64,000 nt of DNA from positions 82,369,455 through 82,433,454 of the forward strand of contig NC_061122.1 of NCBI RefSeq assembly GCF_002878395.1, read 5' to 3'. A model generated the notes under the pieces. The model was not told where the DNA came from. It saw only the letters and a program-made list of their open reading frames with translations, and did not search any database. Source of the stretch: Capsicum annuum (taxonomy: Eukaryota > Streptophyta > Magnoliopsida > Solanales > Solanaceae). Positions 47,113 to 59,020 of this stretch are shown in pieces (position 1 is the stretch's first letter; each line of letters opens with the position of its first letter). Made by a program: the position numbers and the translations under genes.

Positions 47113-47142
47113 TTAAATTAGGCGTTGCTTAGAAGGCAACCT
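47113..47142 (+). repeat. Motif shared with the Athila-type element at 63,431
   Basis: 'ttaaattaggcgttgctt' followed by 'agaaggcaac'. The same motif ('taaattaggcgctgcttggt', then 'aggcaaccc') stands at 63,431-63,458 after the protease of the other Athila-type element, in both cases followed by a T-rich run. Confidence 0.8.
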
Positions 47143-47462
47143 AAGGCATTTTGTTGTTTGTATTTTTATTATGTGATTGACATCAGATCTTTGCACTCAT
47201 GGTGCCACAAGTATGTTTCTAACTCTCTTATTTTGGTTTGACGCATTGGGTACATTACATGATTTTAAGTTAAGGGTGGGGATACTTGTGTGTGTTGATG
47301 TCCTCCTTGGGTTTTTGTTGTCGTGCCTCTTTTCCTCGGAGTCTTGTTCCTAGTAGAGCCGACATATTTAGGCGTATTGTGTTTATTTAATGATGTGTTG
47401 TGGTTAACTAGGAAGGGAGAATAAGTATCTTGGATAGTTGGCATATTTTTGTTGATTTTTCT

Positions 47463-47822
47463 TAGGGAAAAATAAGTATCCATAAACATTCATGTTACTC
47501 TAAATGAACCTCTTGTAACCGTGGACTGGAAGTAGGCACCACAAGGTGCTCCAAACAGTATAAACCTTCTCTTATAGTTTAATTAATTAATTTTTATTCA
47601 TCATATTTTGTCATTTTCAAATTTGGTACTAACATTTGTAGTGTAAGAAAGTCGATAACTGATAGCGTTAGTCGACTTCAAATATAACATTTTCAATTTA
47701 CACCTCCTCTTGATTATCAACACCAATAAGTCATTAATATAATTTTTGTCATGACTCATTTCTCTATTCATGATAGTGTCTACCTTATCCCACCAGTAGG
47801 CAAGCCAAGCCATAGTCCAAAA
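47463..47822 (-). repeat. Inverted copy of 34,146-34,415 plus 42,398-42,466
   Basis: Reads continuously where the other copy is split by the Ty3 element at 34,421-42,392, and so serves as its empty site. It contains the end of an F1 LTR ('tgtcatgactcatttctc' from 47,747) and adjoining sequence. The minus-strand open frame 47,601-47,813 is within this repeat and is not a gene. Confidence 0.9.
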
Positions 47823-48410
47823 TTATCTTGGAATGATAAATACCTCTCCAATTATCTATCTGGTAACTATGTGATGTACATCTATATATGACTACCGTGA
47901 ATCTCTTTATGGAATTAGTACTAGGGACATGATAATTACTTCTAATAATTGCATGAATCGAATTTGTAATAGCTTGTGATGTACCTTTGTGCCATGTGTG
48001 TGCGAGATACTACCTAGTTTCTGTTGTGTGTTAAATTCGGAACTTGCCCGGTTGGTCTTACCTTGGTTGTAGGATAGCAGTTATAAAAGGATCATAGGCC
48101 GTTGTTGATATTAGTCCACTTTTATCCTAAATGACCTTCCATGTGTGAATAATATTCCTTGATCCTGATTTTGAGCCTGAATGCCTATTCTTTTTATTAT
48201 ACCTATCACCTTCCCATTTATATCACAATAAACCTATTTTGGCCCTGGTCCTCCTTGGACATTGTGCACTTTGACTTAGGCAAATAGCCTAAGTTGAGGG
48301 TGGCTACCATAGGGATATGTGATGTAAAATGAGTATGAAGAAAGGTAGAATAAAAGAAAAGAATAAAAAGCTGGGTACGGTGGAAAAAGAATAAGAAAAG
48401 AAAAGTTCTG
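47823..48410. other. Non-coding part of the Athila-like element
   Basis: Between the inverted segment and the tandem repeats. No coding signal. An A/G-rich stretch at 48,330-48,420 precedes the repeats. Confidence 0.4.
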
Positions 48411-48945
48411 GAAAAAAAGAAAATGAATGAATAAAAATTGCACCCAGCTTGAATGTGCTTTAATCAAGAAAGGGAGAAATAAGGTAAAGGTTGATAAGTG
48501 AAACCCCAAAAATAGTGTAGTGCCAAGGAGGCTTAGTTACTTTAAATATCCTTGTGTATCATACTAGCCCAAAGCCTACATTAAAAGATAAGAAAAGTCC
48601 TATAGTGATCCTAACTTAACTGTCTGAAAGCTTCGGTAATGAAAATAAGGTCAAGCTTATGGTATTTGGCATTGTGAAAAAAGAAGAAATGATTGTCAAA
48701 AAGACCACACCCATCTGGATATGTGTGATCAAGAAAGGAGAGAATTAGGTAAAGGTAAATAAGTGAGACCCCAAAATTAGTATAGTGCCAAGGAGGCTTA
48801 GTCACCTTAAATATCATCGAGTATCATACTATCCCTTAGCCTACATTACAAGCCGAAGAAAAAGACATATAGTGATTTTAGTACCTGTCTGAAAACCTTG
48901 GTAATGAAAATAAGGGCAAGCTTATGGTATTTGGCATACATTGAC
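48411..48945 (+). repeat. Two tandem units of about 262 bp
   Basis: Units start near 48,411 and 48,673. Shared wording: 'gtgccaaggaggcttagt', 'tggtaatgaaaataaggg' or a close variant, 'caagcttatggtatttggca'. They lie upstream of the 3' LTR, where Athila-type elements often carry tandem repeats. Confidence 0.85.
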
Positions 48946-49312
48946 TGGAGTATTTTTTTGAGAGTGTCTATTGATTATCCCCATAATTACATATATTATT
49001 TCTTATATAAGTGAGGAGGGACTTCTTTGTTATAAGGGCACACTGGTTATGTTGCTAGTTGCTAACTTGTTTGGGTAGGGTAATATTGGTACATGCATGG
49101 TTGTTGTTGCTAAGTTGATGTGATAGCTTAATTTCTTTGTGTTGCATTATTGTTCTTTAGTAATATACACCGTTAAATATGAGATGATTTACCTTGGATA
49201 TGGTAAATATGTTCAGAGCTAAACTGGATGATTGACTGCCGAATGTGCTTTGTATCATCTTAGTTATATTTAAGCTGCTTGAGGATAAGCAATTGTTTTA
49301 AGTTGTCGGTAT

Positions 49313-50892
49313 TGATGTGTGAATGCTAACACATTTGAGGATTTTTACTAGAAATAATTGTAAAGTCTTAAGAAACTTTTGTCGTTTTTGATTGTTTTCT
49401 CTTTGATAATCCAGGAAAGTCAAGATGCAAGAAAACCAAAGATAATAAGCGCAAAAGAGGTAAATTTGAAACAAGTGGCCATGAAAGTGTAGTTGACGAC
49501 TTGTCTGATAAGTCGTTAAATTTGTGATAAATTATCAAAGTCATCGTCAGCTGTAGACAGTGTGAGGAAGTTAGAGCAGAAACGTGACGACATCTCTGAT
49601 AAGTTGTCACAATTCTGATAAGCCATCGAGAATGCCGTCAGCCTAAGGCAGTATATGAGATTTGAAGTGAAGAAGTGATGACATTGTCTGTTATGTCATC
49701 AAATTCCTGATAGGCTGTCAGGAGTTGCCGTCAGCTTGAGGTAAAAATCATCAAACTTGGAAGAGGAGATGACGACAATGTCTGATAAGTTGTCAGACTC
49801 CTGATAAGGCATCACACTTCGTCGTCAGATGTGTGAGAAAAAGTTGTATTCTATTATTTAATTCCTAATTTAGCTCCTGGTATTTAAGGAAAAGTTCTTA
49901 GGTTTTATAGGAGGCAGGCATTCATCTTGAACTAGACGACATTAATCTATTTTCTCTCTAGTTTTAGGGCTTAACCTCTGGAACTTATTCTAGAGACTAC
50001 TTTACTTCTCTTTGGTTTCTAAACTTGGATTTCAATTTTCAATTCTTTGATTTAGTTATGGGATATTCTTCTTGAATTTGGGAAGAGAATCAGTTTCTGA
50101 CTACATCTTTTGTAAGTTTAATCACTTTGAATTATGATTTCAGTTATTGTTATCGCTTTCTCTTTCATGTGGAACTAAAACCCACAACTAGGGTTGTGGG
50201 ATCTATGATTACTCATGTATTGTCTTAATAGTTGGTTAGGGTTCAAGTGATTATGGGAACATCTTGATAATTCTTTTGTATTAATTATTTTTTGTTGGTT
50301 GCAAATAATAGATCTCGCCTTATGTTGATTTGCTCGAACTGAGAAATAAACTAAAGGTAGTGAATCATCAACTAGGATTTGGGAAGGTTAACTTCCCATC
50401 TAATGATTAATGCTGTAACAAGATTAATCAACTCGAAATAAAATCAGTGTGAATAGAAGGTTCCTAAGTTTAAGAGAATTAGGGAACTCAACATCTACGT
50501 ATGTTGAGAAACACTTAGATGAACTGTCGATATGATAATTTGGTGTTTCCATAAGTCACGAGAATCCAATACTACAACTATTATTCAATGGAGGATTACT
50601 AATCATAGTGGTCAAAACTCTAGTTTCTCTATATCATTGATTTGAAATATTGCAGTTTAAGATTTGAGTTCTAAGGTGAATTGAAGTGTTAATAACTTTT
50701 GTTCAATCATTAAAAACCCTCATTTTATTTTTTCGTATCATTTTTTTGAATTTAACTTGTAGCTTTAGTTTCAAATTAGTTTGATCGCCACTGACATTAT
50801 TCCTCGTGGATTCGACCCCGACTCCAATGTTGGTTAAATATATTGACTACGACCGCCTTGCACTAAATTGATGTATAAGTTGAACGTTATCA
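49313..50892 (+). repeat. 3' LTR of the Athila-like element
   Basis: 1,580 bp, paired with 44,214-45,799. The copies differ by scattered substitutions and small indels. Confidence 0.93.
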
Positions 50893-50897
50893 GGTCT

Positions 50898-51640
50898 AAA
50901 ATTTGATAGATCAATACCAGATTCAGCAACATCAGCTTAAATTCTTTTGAAAGAGACTTCAAATTCATCAGGTCAAATGTCATTCATATATGGAATTCCT
51001 TCAGTTGACTCAACACCAAACACTTTATCAAACAAGAAATAATTCAACACAATCCTAGTACCTAACACTAGAGTTTTAATTTCTCCACTTTCGTACAAAA
51101 AGCAAATATTAGCACAAAACAATCAAACAGGGTCCTCAAAAACTTTAATGCCATAGACCTTAAGAAATAATTTCAAATTCTGAGCTTTATAGATGTCATT
51201 TCTTGAGCAGTGAAACTTCTTAAGTTGTTTTAGACTTATCACCCTTTCGAAGACTACAACGTGACTTTTGAACTTCATAAATTTTCCAATTTGTTCAATC
51301 TCCTAGAATCTTTGCATGTCTGCTTGAGTGAAAGAACCATTGGGTTTTAAGTGAGATTTTTTGCAAAAGGATGTTTTTTTACCAGAGATTGCTTTTTAGA
51401 CATATTTTTTGTAGTAAAATGAAATTCTCTTGTAGAAGAATCTGAAGAGAGATAGAGAATATCAATGGAAGAGTATTTGGATAAGTCGATTGAATTTGGG
51501 GTGGGGGGAAGAAGCCATGGATGTAGTCTTAGCATTAGTGGAGAGATGAGAAAGGAGGGATTTAGAAGAGGTATTTTTATGAAGAGAGGAAGAAGAGTAT
51601 GAGGGGTTAGTTATCACGAATTGATTGAGTTTAATGTGAA
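50898..51640 (-). pseudogene. N-terminal part of the extra ORF downstream of Copia pol
   Basis: The minus strand contains an open stretch (51,535-51,347, with TTKNMSKKQSLVKKHPFAKN) and then, after a frameshift, FKSHVVVFERVISLKQLKKF, KIKTLVLGTRIVLNYFLFDK-like wording and GVESTEGIPYMNDI, reaching SGIDLSNFR at the insertion point. It joins in frame with 44,208 after removal of the insert and one target copy. I cannot name the family. Confidence 0.6.
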
Positions 51641-51829
51641 AAGGTGGCAGTATTTAAAGAATGGGAAAGAATTTTTATGGGACAGAGTGAATGTATAAAA
51701 TATATGGTGGGGATTGAGGGATTGTAATATATAAATAAATACCCAACAATTAATGGCATACATACAAGGAAATAAATAAATTTACAAAGGATGGAAGACT
51801 TAAAAAAGGCATATATATGAGAAATATTT
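51641..51829 (-). other. Spacer between Copia pol and the extra ORF
   Basis: Non-coding, AT-rich. No recognised signal. Confidence 0.4.
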
Positions 51830-54750
51830 TTAAAAAATAATAGTAAAAGAAAAAATGTAAATAATGGTAATGTCGAGCCTTTGTCGTAATAAATAGAATT
51901 TTTCCTCTAGGAGAGGTTTTGTGAAAGCATCAGCAAGTTGATTTTTAGAATCAACAAATTTTAGCACAGAATCACCATTTTCAGCTTCATCCCTAATAAA
52001 ATGATGTTTAATGACAATATTCATAGATTTTGTATTATGAATAATGTATTTAAAAAGGTAGATGGGACTAGATTTGTCATACATAATAGAAACTAGTTCA
52101 TAAGATATATCATAGTCAAGTAATTGATGTATAATCTAGAGTAATTGAGTACTACAACTTTCAACAACCATGTATTTGGATTTAGTGGTGGACAATGCTA
52201 TGGAAGTTTTATTTTTTGGGGACATGACACTAAAGCATCACCAAGAACTTTACATGTACCACTGGTATATTTTTGATCATTTTTAACACCTGCAAAGTCA
52301 GCATCTGAAGATCCAATTAAATTAAATTTTGAATAATGAACAATGAGGATTTCATGATCCAAGATCTTGGGTCCCGATGAGAAATCAAATTATGCATTTT
52401 ACTTTTTTTAGATGAGATTTTTTTAGGGATGATTGAAACATTGCACATTTGCATATACTGAACATAATATCTGGATGACTAGCTATTAAATATAGTAATG
52501 ATCCAATCATTCCTCCATAAGTCTTTTCATCCATGGTTTTTCCTTGAGCATCAGTTTTAAGACATGTTGAGTGGCTCATAGGCATCCCAAATGCTTTATA
52601 TTTCTCCATGCCAATTTTTTTAATCAATTACTTTGTATTCTTACTTTGTCTAGTGAAGTTCCCAAAACCTAACTACCTTATTTGATGTCCCAAGAAGAAA
52701 ACTAGCTCTCCCATGAAACTTATCTTGATTACTCCTTTCATAGGATTTGCAAAATTCTCGCACCAGGATGTGATAGGACTACCAAATATAATATCATCTT
52801 CAAAAATTCATAGAATAAGATTATTAGAGTCTAATTTTTGAATAAAAAGGGTAGTATCAATTTTTTCACTTTGAAAATTATTGTTCAAAAAAAAGGTACT
52901 TAGTCATTCATACTAAACTTTTGGGTCTTTCTTGTGACCATAAAGTTCCATTTGAGAGTTTAATAACATAGTCAGAACAAGAAATATTTTCAAATTTGGT
53001 AGGTTGTTTGATAAAAACTTCTTCATTTATAAAACCATTTAAAAAGATACTTTTTATGTCTATTTGAAATAATTTGAATTTTAAAAAAGGTAAAGGCTAT
53101 AAGAACATGAATAGATTCTAATCTTTCCACAGGGGTAAAATTCATCGTAGTCAATACCTTCTTTTTGTGAATAACCTTGAGCTACTAACCTGGATTTGTT
53201 TTTGATGACTTTAACTTCTTCATTCATTTTGTTATTACTAAGAAGTTCTTTGATCATTTTACTAAGGTCTAGACTTGATTTTTATCAAATTAATCTAGTT
53301 CTTCTTTCATAGCTTGAATCCATGACTCATCTTCAAGTGCTTCATCAATTTTCTTAGGTTTGAATTATAACACCAAGTCTACAGATGCTTTCTTGCTTAG
53401 TGAATCTCTTGTATAAATTTAATCATTTGGATTTCAATGATAAAATCATTTGGAAAGCTTGTGTTGTGTCTCCATTCCCTTGGTACATTTGACATTAGAG
53501 GCTCAGAGGTAGGTAGTAGTCAACTCTTGTATTGCTATAGTCAGCTCAACTTCAGTTAAAGATATAATTTTGGTGATGGCTTTGGCTTGAGAATTGTTTA
53601 CCTATTCCTCATCAAAGCTCATACTCATTCTCATAGGATTAGATTCATAAAAACTACATGCATAGATTTTCCCATAGTTCTTTAATATGTGTACGAGTAG
53701 TAGGAGAGTATCCAAGAAAAATACCTTTATCACTTTGATTATCAAATTTTCCCAAAGTATTTTTACCATTATTGTGAATGAAGAACACACAACCAAATAG
53801 ATGAAAGCAACTAATATTTGGATACTTTCCTCTCTAGATCTCATAGAGGGTCTTTTTCAAAATTATCTTATTTAAGCATCTGTTGAGAATATGATATATG
53901 TGCTTTCTACTTCTTCCCAAAAATGGCCAGGGGGACTATGTTCTAGTTACATAGGTTTTGCAGCTTCTTGAAGAGATCTATTCTTTTATTCACCAACTCA
54001 CTTTTATTGAGGAGATCATGGTGAAAAAAAATTTGAGTGTATCCATTTTGTGCACAGAACTCCTCAAAGGCTTTATTCTCATGTTCTCCACCATGATCAC
54101 CGTGAATAGTGGATATAAAATATCCTGCTTCTCTATGAACTCTTCTACAAAATGTCCCAAAGCAAGTAAATTATTCATGGTTATGAGCAATAAATATTAC
54201 CTGTGTAAATTATGAGAAATCATCAACAATAGAAAACACATATCTTTTCCACAAATTCTTGTAGTTTTCTTGGGGCCAAATAAATCCCTATGGATAGTTT
54301 AAAGTGACTTGGACGTGCTAACAATTTCTTTAACTTTGAAAGATGTTTGAGTCTTCTTACCAAGTTGAAAAGAACCGCAAATATGATCCTTCTTAAACTT
54401 AAGTTTAGGTAGGCCTTTTGCCAATTCAAGTCTAGACAAATTTTCAATAGCATTCTTGCTTTCATGCCCAGGCTTTCTATGCCAAAGAAAGGATCACATG
54501 TTTGAGAAGTAAGACAAGTTAAAGAAGGTAAGTCAATATTATTTAAAACATCAATGTTGTCTACCTGATCTCCAATAAAAGTGATATTCTTTACAACATT
54601 GCTGATGTTGCATTTTATGGCATTTAACAAAATATTAAATCCAACATCAGAAAATTAAATAATACTCAATAAGTTATGTTTGAGTCCATCCACCAAATAT
54701 ACTCTAACTAGATCACAGAAGGAACTGATCTTTATAAAGTATATCTAAAA
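51830..54750 (-). pseudogene. SIRE-type Copia pol remnant (integrase, RT, RNase H)
   Basis: The minus-strand order integrase then RT then RNase H is that of Copia. Pre-integrase wording VDGLKHNLLSI (about 54,690) leads to SRLELAKGLPKLKFKKDHIC-like sequence, then an integrase stretch to 53,990. The integrase end reads FTIMVKILWENLI in one frame (about 53,780), FGCVCFIHNNGKNTLGKF in another. RT C-terminal part (52,627-52,385) has MPMSHSTCLKTDAQGK and GGMIGSLLYLIASHPDIMFS. RNase H (52,084-51,838) has IKHHFIRDEAENGDSVLKFV and ADAFTKPLLEEKF. This wording fits the SIRE lineage. The RT core between 53,580 and 52,630 is heavily decayed. Inactive. Confidence 0.88.
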
Positions 54751-55340
54751 CTTTCTTTATTTCCCATCATGTGTTTGAAACACCTATTGTCTCCATATTC
54801 ATTATTATAGGACTTTTAAGTATGTTCCGGTAAAACAAGAAGATTAGTTTATTTTAAGTACCCAAGTGTTCCAGTGTCATTGAGAACTAGAGATAGTTTT
54901 ATTAGGCCTTCAAGTCCATATTCCATGAGATTATTAACTGTAGTTGTATCATTTACGACCCTTCCTTCTGCAAGTGTAGAAACTAGGCTTATTATGAGAT
55001 AAAAAGAATTTTACACATATAAAACAGTAAAACTAGATTCAGTTTTAGTTTGAAAATCATTAAGTCTGACAGAGATATGAATTGGTGATTTTTGATGCTA
55101 TTAAGTTGCATCTTAAATTTATTAAGTTCTTCTTGATGTAAGTCAACTTCTATCTAGCTTACTTCTAAGAGGATATACCAATCTTTCTTTTCCTGAGCGA
55201 TCTTGTTATTATAGAGAATCTGTCAATCTTTCTTTTCTTGAGAAATCTTGTTATATTAATTAATGAATTTTTGAAGTTCAGAAGCTATCAAATCAATAAT
55301 TTACTATAGAATATTACAATAGAATATTAGAATTGTAAGC
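54751..55340 (-). pseudogene. Upstream Copia sequence, heavily decayed
   Basis: Continues the minus-strand Copia element toward protease and gag. Only short readable patches remain, such as FQTHDGK near 54,770, in the position where Copia elements have a HMTGD-type motif. It is cut at about 55,345 by F3 LTR sequence, so gag and the 5' LTR are missing. Confidence 0.5.
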
Positions 55341-55344
55341 CTAA

Positions 55345-55505
55345 AATCTAAATGAATTGTCTGATAATCGCACCAATAGTTATGGCAAGTCATAAATCAC
55401 CTGTGGATGATTTGGGAAGGCTCAAAATGCCAAAATCGATGACAATTGAGAAAATGACTAAGAAGTTCATTATAGGGTTGTAGAGCTAGAAAAGACATGT
55501 TCTAG
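55345..55505 (+). repeat. F3 LTR fragment, end only
   Basis: Contains 'gcaagtcataaatcacctgt' and 'gaaaatgactaagaagttca', like 2,200-2,300 and 21,490-21,590. Adjoins the LTR at 55,506. Confidence 0.65.
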
Positions 55506-57498
55506 TGTAACACCCCAAAAATCCAATCCAAGATTAGAACCATGCTTTAAGTATATGTAGAATCAAACTTCATGTTTTGATATTATGGTAAGTGATTTGT
55601 ACATGTATTAAGTCTACAAGTAACTCCTAGCTCATAGACTAGTCAAAACATCCCTTACAATTAATTTCTTAGGAAGTATCATGTTATAGTAAACTTAAAA
55701 TGAGAATAACCTCTATATTTTAAAGTATTTTTTAGATCAATACCCGCCATATTATATATTTATATTACATAAACACTACCAAGTTTTCAGTGATGATGAC
55801 TTATACATGATGAGGCATAAGGAGACCTGATGAGTCATCAAGAGATACAATGAGTCATAAAGTGAATCATGGATAAGGCAATAGGAAGACAATATTGATT
55901 CCTATATGATGAATCATACCACGACTAGTCCTTAGAGTCGATGAGTCATCACAATATTGTACTTTCCCACTATTTAACACAAAAACTAAATTTTTTATGC
56001 TACACAAGTATTGAATAGTAATCGTAAAATACTCAACACTTAGAAAATTTAGAGAGAATGGGAGATTTTTCTCCTTTAAGCAAAGGCTAGGTTTCTCAAG
56101 CTTCGGGATCAGAATTCAAAGGTGTCACAAAGATTTTTAAACACAGGTATGTGGGATTTAATCAATGGGTTTCCTTTCACCCATTAGGTATCAAAGTTAA
56201 CTCAATTCCTCAAGTTTAATTCACCTTTCAAGCTTAGGGTTTCCATTAAAGTGTGAATTCCTTTAGTTTTTAGTTTCTTGTTTTGACTAAACCATGAATA
56301 TATGTTTTCCCATAAATTTAAGCATATTTCCATACTCATGATTATGAAATCTCATTATATTGATAATTTCTCTATTTTAGGCTTGAGTTATGAAATTCCT
56401 TATTTCATTAAGATTGTTGTGTTGCCATGATAAGTTGCATTCTTTAGAGATAATAGATTATGAATACATGATGACCTAAGATATCTTGCATTGATAGTTG
56501 AATATTTAGTATTTTAGTTTTCATGATTTTTAATTCTTTTTGATAAAGAACTTATCTTTTAGTTTCATAATAATAATCTTATCGAAAATTTCATCATATT
56601 AGTTTAGTTTCAGTTGGGAGCAGTAAGTAGAATTAAGAGGACATGGGTTTAGATAATTGAAATGTCAAGCTATGTACCACAATAGGTTAAAAGGGTCTTG
56701 CAATTTGAAAGTATCTCTATTGTCGTAAATGGGCTCATGAGTGAATTCATGCCAATCATGGTTCATATCCTTGTCAAAGTGTAAAACACCCTCCTAACTT
56801 GGGTTACAAGTTGGATTACATGTTGCTCACATAGTACATGTCGATTACAGAAACCTCTCATCGTACAGTCTTTGATCTTTTTTGACCTTTTATCTAGTCT
56901 ATTTGGTATCTTATAATGTTACATATTTTTTACTTGGTCATAGCATCAGTTCACATATTTTAATCCCATGATTAGTTCATAATGTAACTTTTAGCATGTT
57001 CATTTTATATAGATTAGGGCATATCTCACATGCTTAATACATTTAAAGCACTAACCACATACTTTTCTTTGTGCTTTATTGTCTTATAATATAGGTTCGA
57101 ATGTACAGTATCTTGATCGTAGTTAGCTTGATCTAGCATCACTTCAGTAGCTATTTTTTGGTGAGCCCTCATCATTTAAGGACTAGTTATTAGTATTTTA
57201 TTTTTCTATTATAGTTTCAAATAGTTAGAGTTAGATGGGGTTTTGTACCAACAACATACCTTAGTAGAGAATTTCAAAAAAGTAGTAGAGGTTCGTCTGT
57301 GTGTGATGTTAAGGGACTTTTTTTTATTTTATCACTGAAATTTAGTTTGATTATTTTTATATCATTCAAACTTTAGCTTTCATACACTTCTATTTATTTT
57401 GTATAGTATCCATTATGTCATGCAAAACCATGGGTTCGCTTTGGGTCACTTGTGACTCTAAACATCATGCTATGTCTAGGGGTAGTCTCGAGTTGTAG
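55506..57498 (+). repeat. 5' LTR of a Tekay/Del-type Ty3 element
   Basis: Starts 'tgtaacaccccaaaaatcc'. The far end is placed after 'gagttgta' because a primer-site-like 'tagtaacagatcatca' follows at 57,505-57,520 (iMet consensus TGGTATCAGAGCATCA). It carries repeated 'gatgagtcat' motifs at 55,810-55,960. It is related along its length to the solo LTR at 8,502-10,862. Confidence 0.8.
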
Positions 57499-57718
57499 AA
57501 AATTTAGTAACAGATCATCAAGTTTAAAGTGTCCTAGGGTATCTAAAATTTTCATTAACTAGATTCTTATTCATGGGTGTAAAATGTGCAACAATAATGA
57601 GTAAGAGTCTATGAAATATTTTAGGAAAGGTTTCACTTCTTTCATATTCATATCATACGTTAGAGTATAAACTCTATTAAAACCTCTTACAATTCATTCT
57701 CTACACATTTAAAAAATA

Positions 57719-58975
57719 TGTCATCCAAGAAAAAATAATGGAAATGGCAACGGTAATGGGAATCTGCAAGCACCACCACCAACCCCAGCAAACCCTCTAA
57801 ATGAACAGCTCCCCCATACCAAATTTAAGGCTACTTTCATAGTGTTAATCTAGTCTATGATCACCTAGAATAACAAGTAGTCTATTGAACTAGCCAACCT
57901 TGTAGTTAATATGGTAGCAACTAGAGTCTGAGACTTTACTCAGATAAATCATCCAGCATTTGTTAGATCAAAGTCTGAAGAGGATCTATAGGGGTTATTT
58001 AATAGTATTAAAAAATCTACTGAGATCACAGGTGTCACTCTAATTAAAAGTACTAATTAGGCTACTTGTAAGTCGTAAAGACTGGCTCAAACTTGGTGCA
58101 AGCAATAGGAGGAGGATAGAGGTATAAAAATAAGACCAATAGAAAGGGATGAGTTTGTTGCGTTTTTTTGGATAGGTTCTTCCTACTATAGTTGAGGAAG
58201 GTTTAGGAGTTCATTAATCCGAAGCATGGCAATGTGAGTATGAAGGATTATTATCTTAAGTTTACCCAGCTTTTAAAATATGCTCCGAATATGGTTGTTT
58301 ACTCTAAGGCCTGAATGAGTAAGTTTGAGTTAGGTATTTCTGAGAATATGTTCAAAGAGTATATGACTACGATGTTAGTCAAGGATATGGATATATCCTA
58401 ATTAATAGTTCATGCCCAATAGATTGTAAAGGACAAGGTTAAGGGGAAAAATTGGGAAAATATGACTAATAAAGCTAGAACATGAAATTTTGATTATTCT
58501 CAATAGAAGTCGGGTGGTGGAAATCACTCTTAATTTTAGTAGATATCTTCATCCTCAACATCATTATCTTTCAGTGCTCTATCTCCCAGACCTAAGAAGG
58601 ATTAGAAAGGTAGACTGCTAGGCTCTATGTCTTATTTTAGAACTTCTAGTGGTTGCACTTTCCCAACTTGTAAGAAGTAAGGGAAAGACCATCCCAGAGA
58701 TTGTTTGATAGGTAAGGATGGGTGTTTGGGTTGTGAAAAGCTAGGTCACAAGCTTTGAAATTATCCAATGGCTAAGAGAGGAGTTAATGATGGATGCACT
58801 CCAGCTACCTCTTCGATATCTATAGTAGGTTGCTCAACCTAGCAGGGTGCTTCATATAGAGCAATTATGGACAATGTCATAATAGGTTCTATGCCCTGTA
58901 GAATCAATAGGATCATGAGGGTTCTCTTGATGTAGACACTGGTACGTTATAGGTCTTTCATATTCATGTCTGTGC
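57719..58975 (+). pseudogene. Tekay/Del-type Gag and start of protease, broken
   Basis: ATG at about 57,719 (MSSKKK). Recognisable patches: FLDRFFLL and EFINPKHGNVSMKDYYLKFT (about 58,170-58,270), then QLLKYAPNMVVYSKA, and a zinc knuckle CLGCEKLGHKL-stop-NYP at about 58,725, where the usual Arg/Trp codon has become a stop. The start of the protease linker (a DV..TLVRYRSFIFMSVH-like reading in a shifted frame) ends near 58,975. Sequence after about 59,020 is unrelated, so pol is missing. Many stops; inactive. Confidence 0.85.
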
Positions 58976-59020
58976 ACATTCTTTCATGACTTCCCATATT
59001 ATGGTAACTTTTTTAGTTAA

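Larger units (their letters stand above)
44214..50892 (+). mobile_element. Athila-like non-autonomous LTR element
   Basis: LTRs at 44,214-45,799 and 49,313-50,892 start 'tgatgtgtga' and end 'ttatca'. Flanks are 'ggtat' (44,209-44,213) and 'ggtct' (50,893-50,897), a 5-bp duplication with one change. The primer site 'tggtgccgttgccgga' at 45,804-45,819 is the Athila-type TGGCGCCGTTGCCGGGG. Inside are one gag-like frame, a long non-coding part with tandem repeats and a foreign inverted segment, but no protease, RT or integrase. It is inserted in the extra ORF of the Copia element. Confidence 0.92.

Noticed and set aside
47601..47813. 70-codon minus-strand frame that is conserved in the copy near 34,150-34,360
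   Set aside because: The conservation is explained by the inverted DNA duplicate; it crosses an LTR end and has no known motif.
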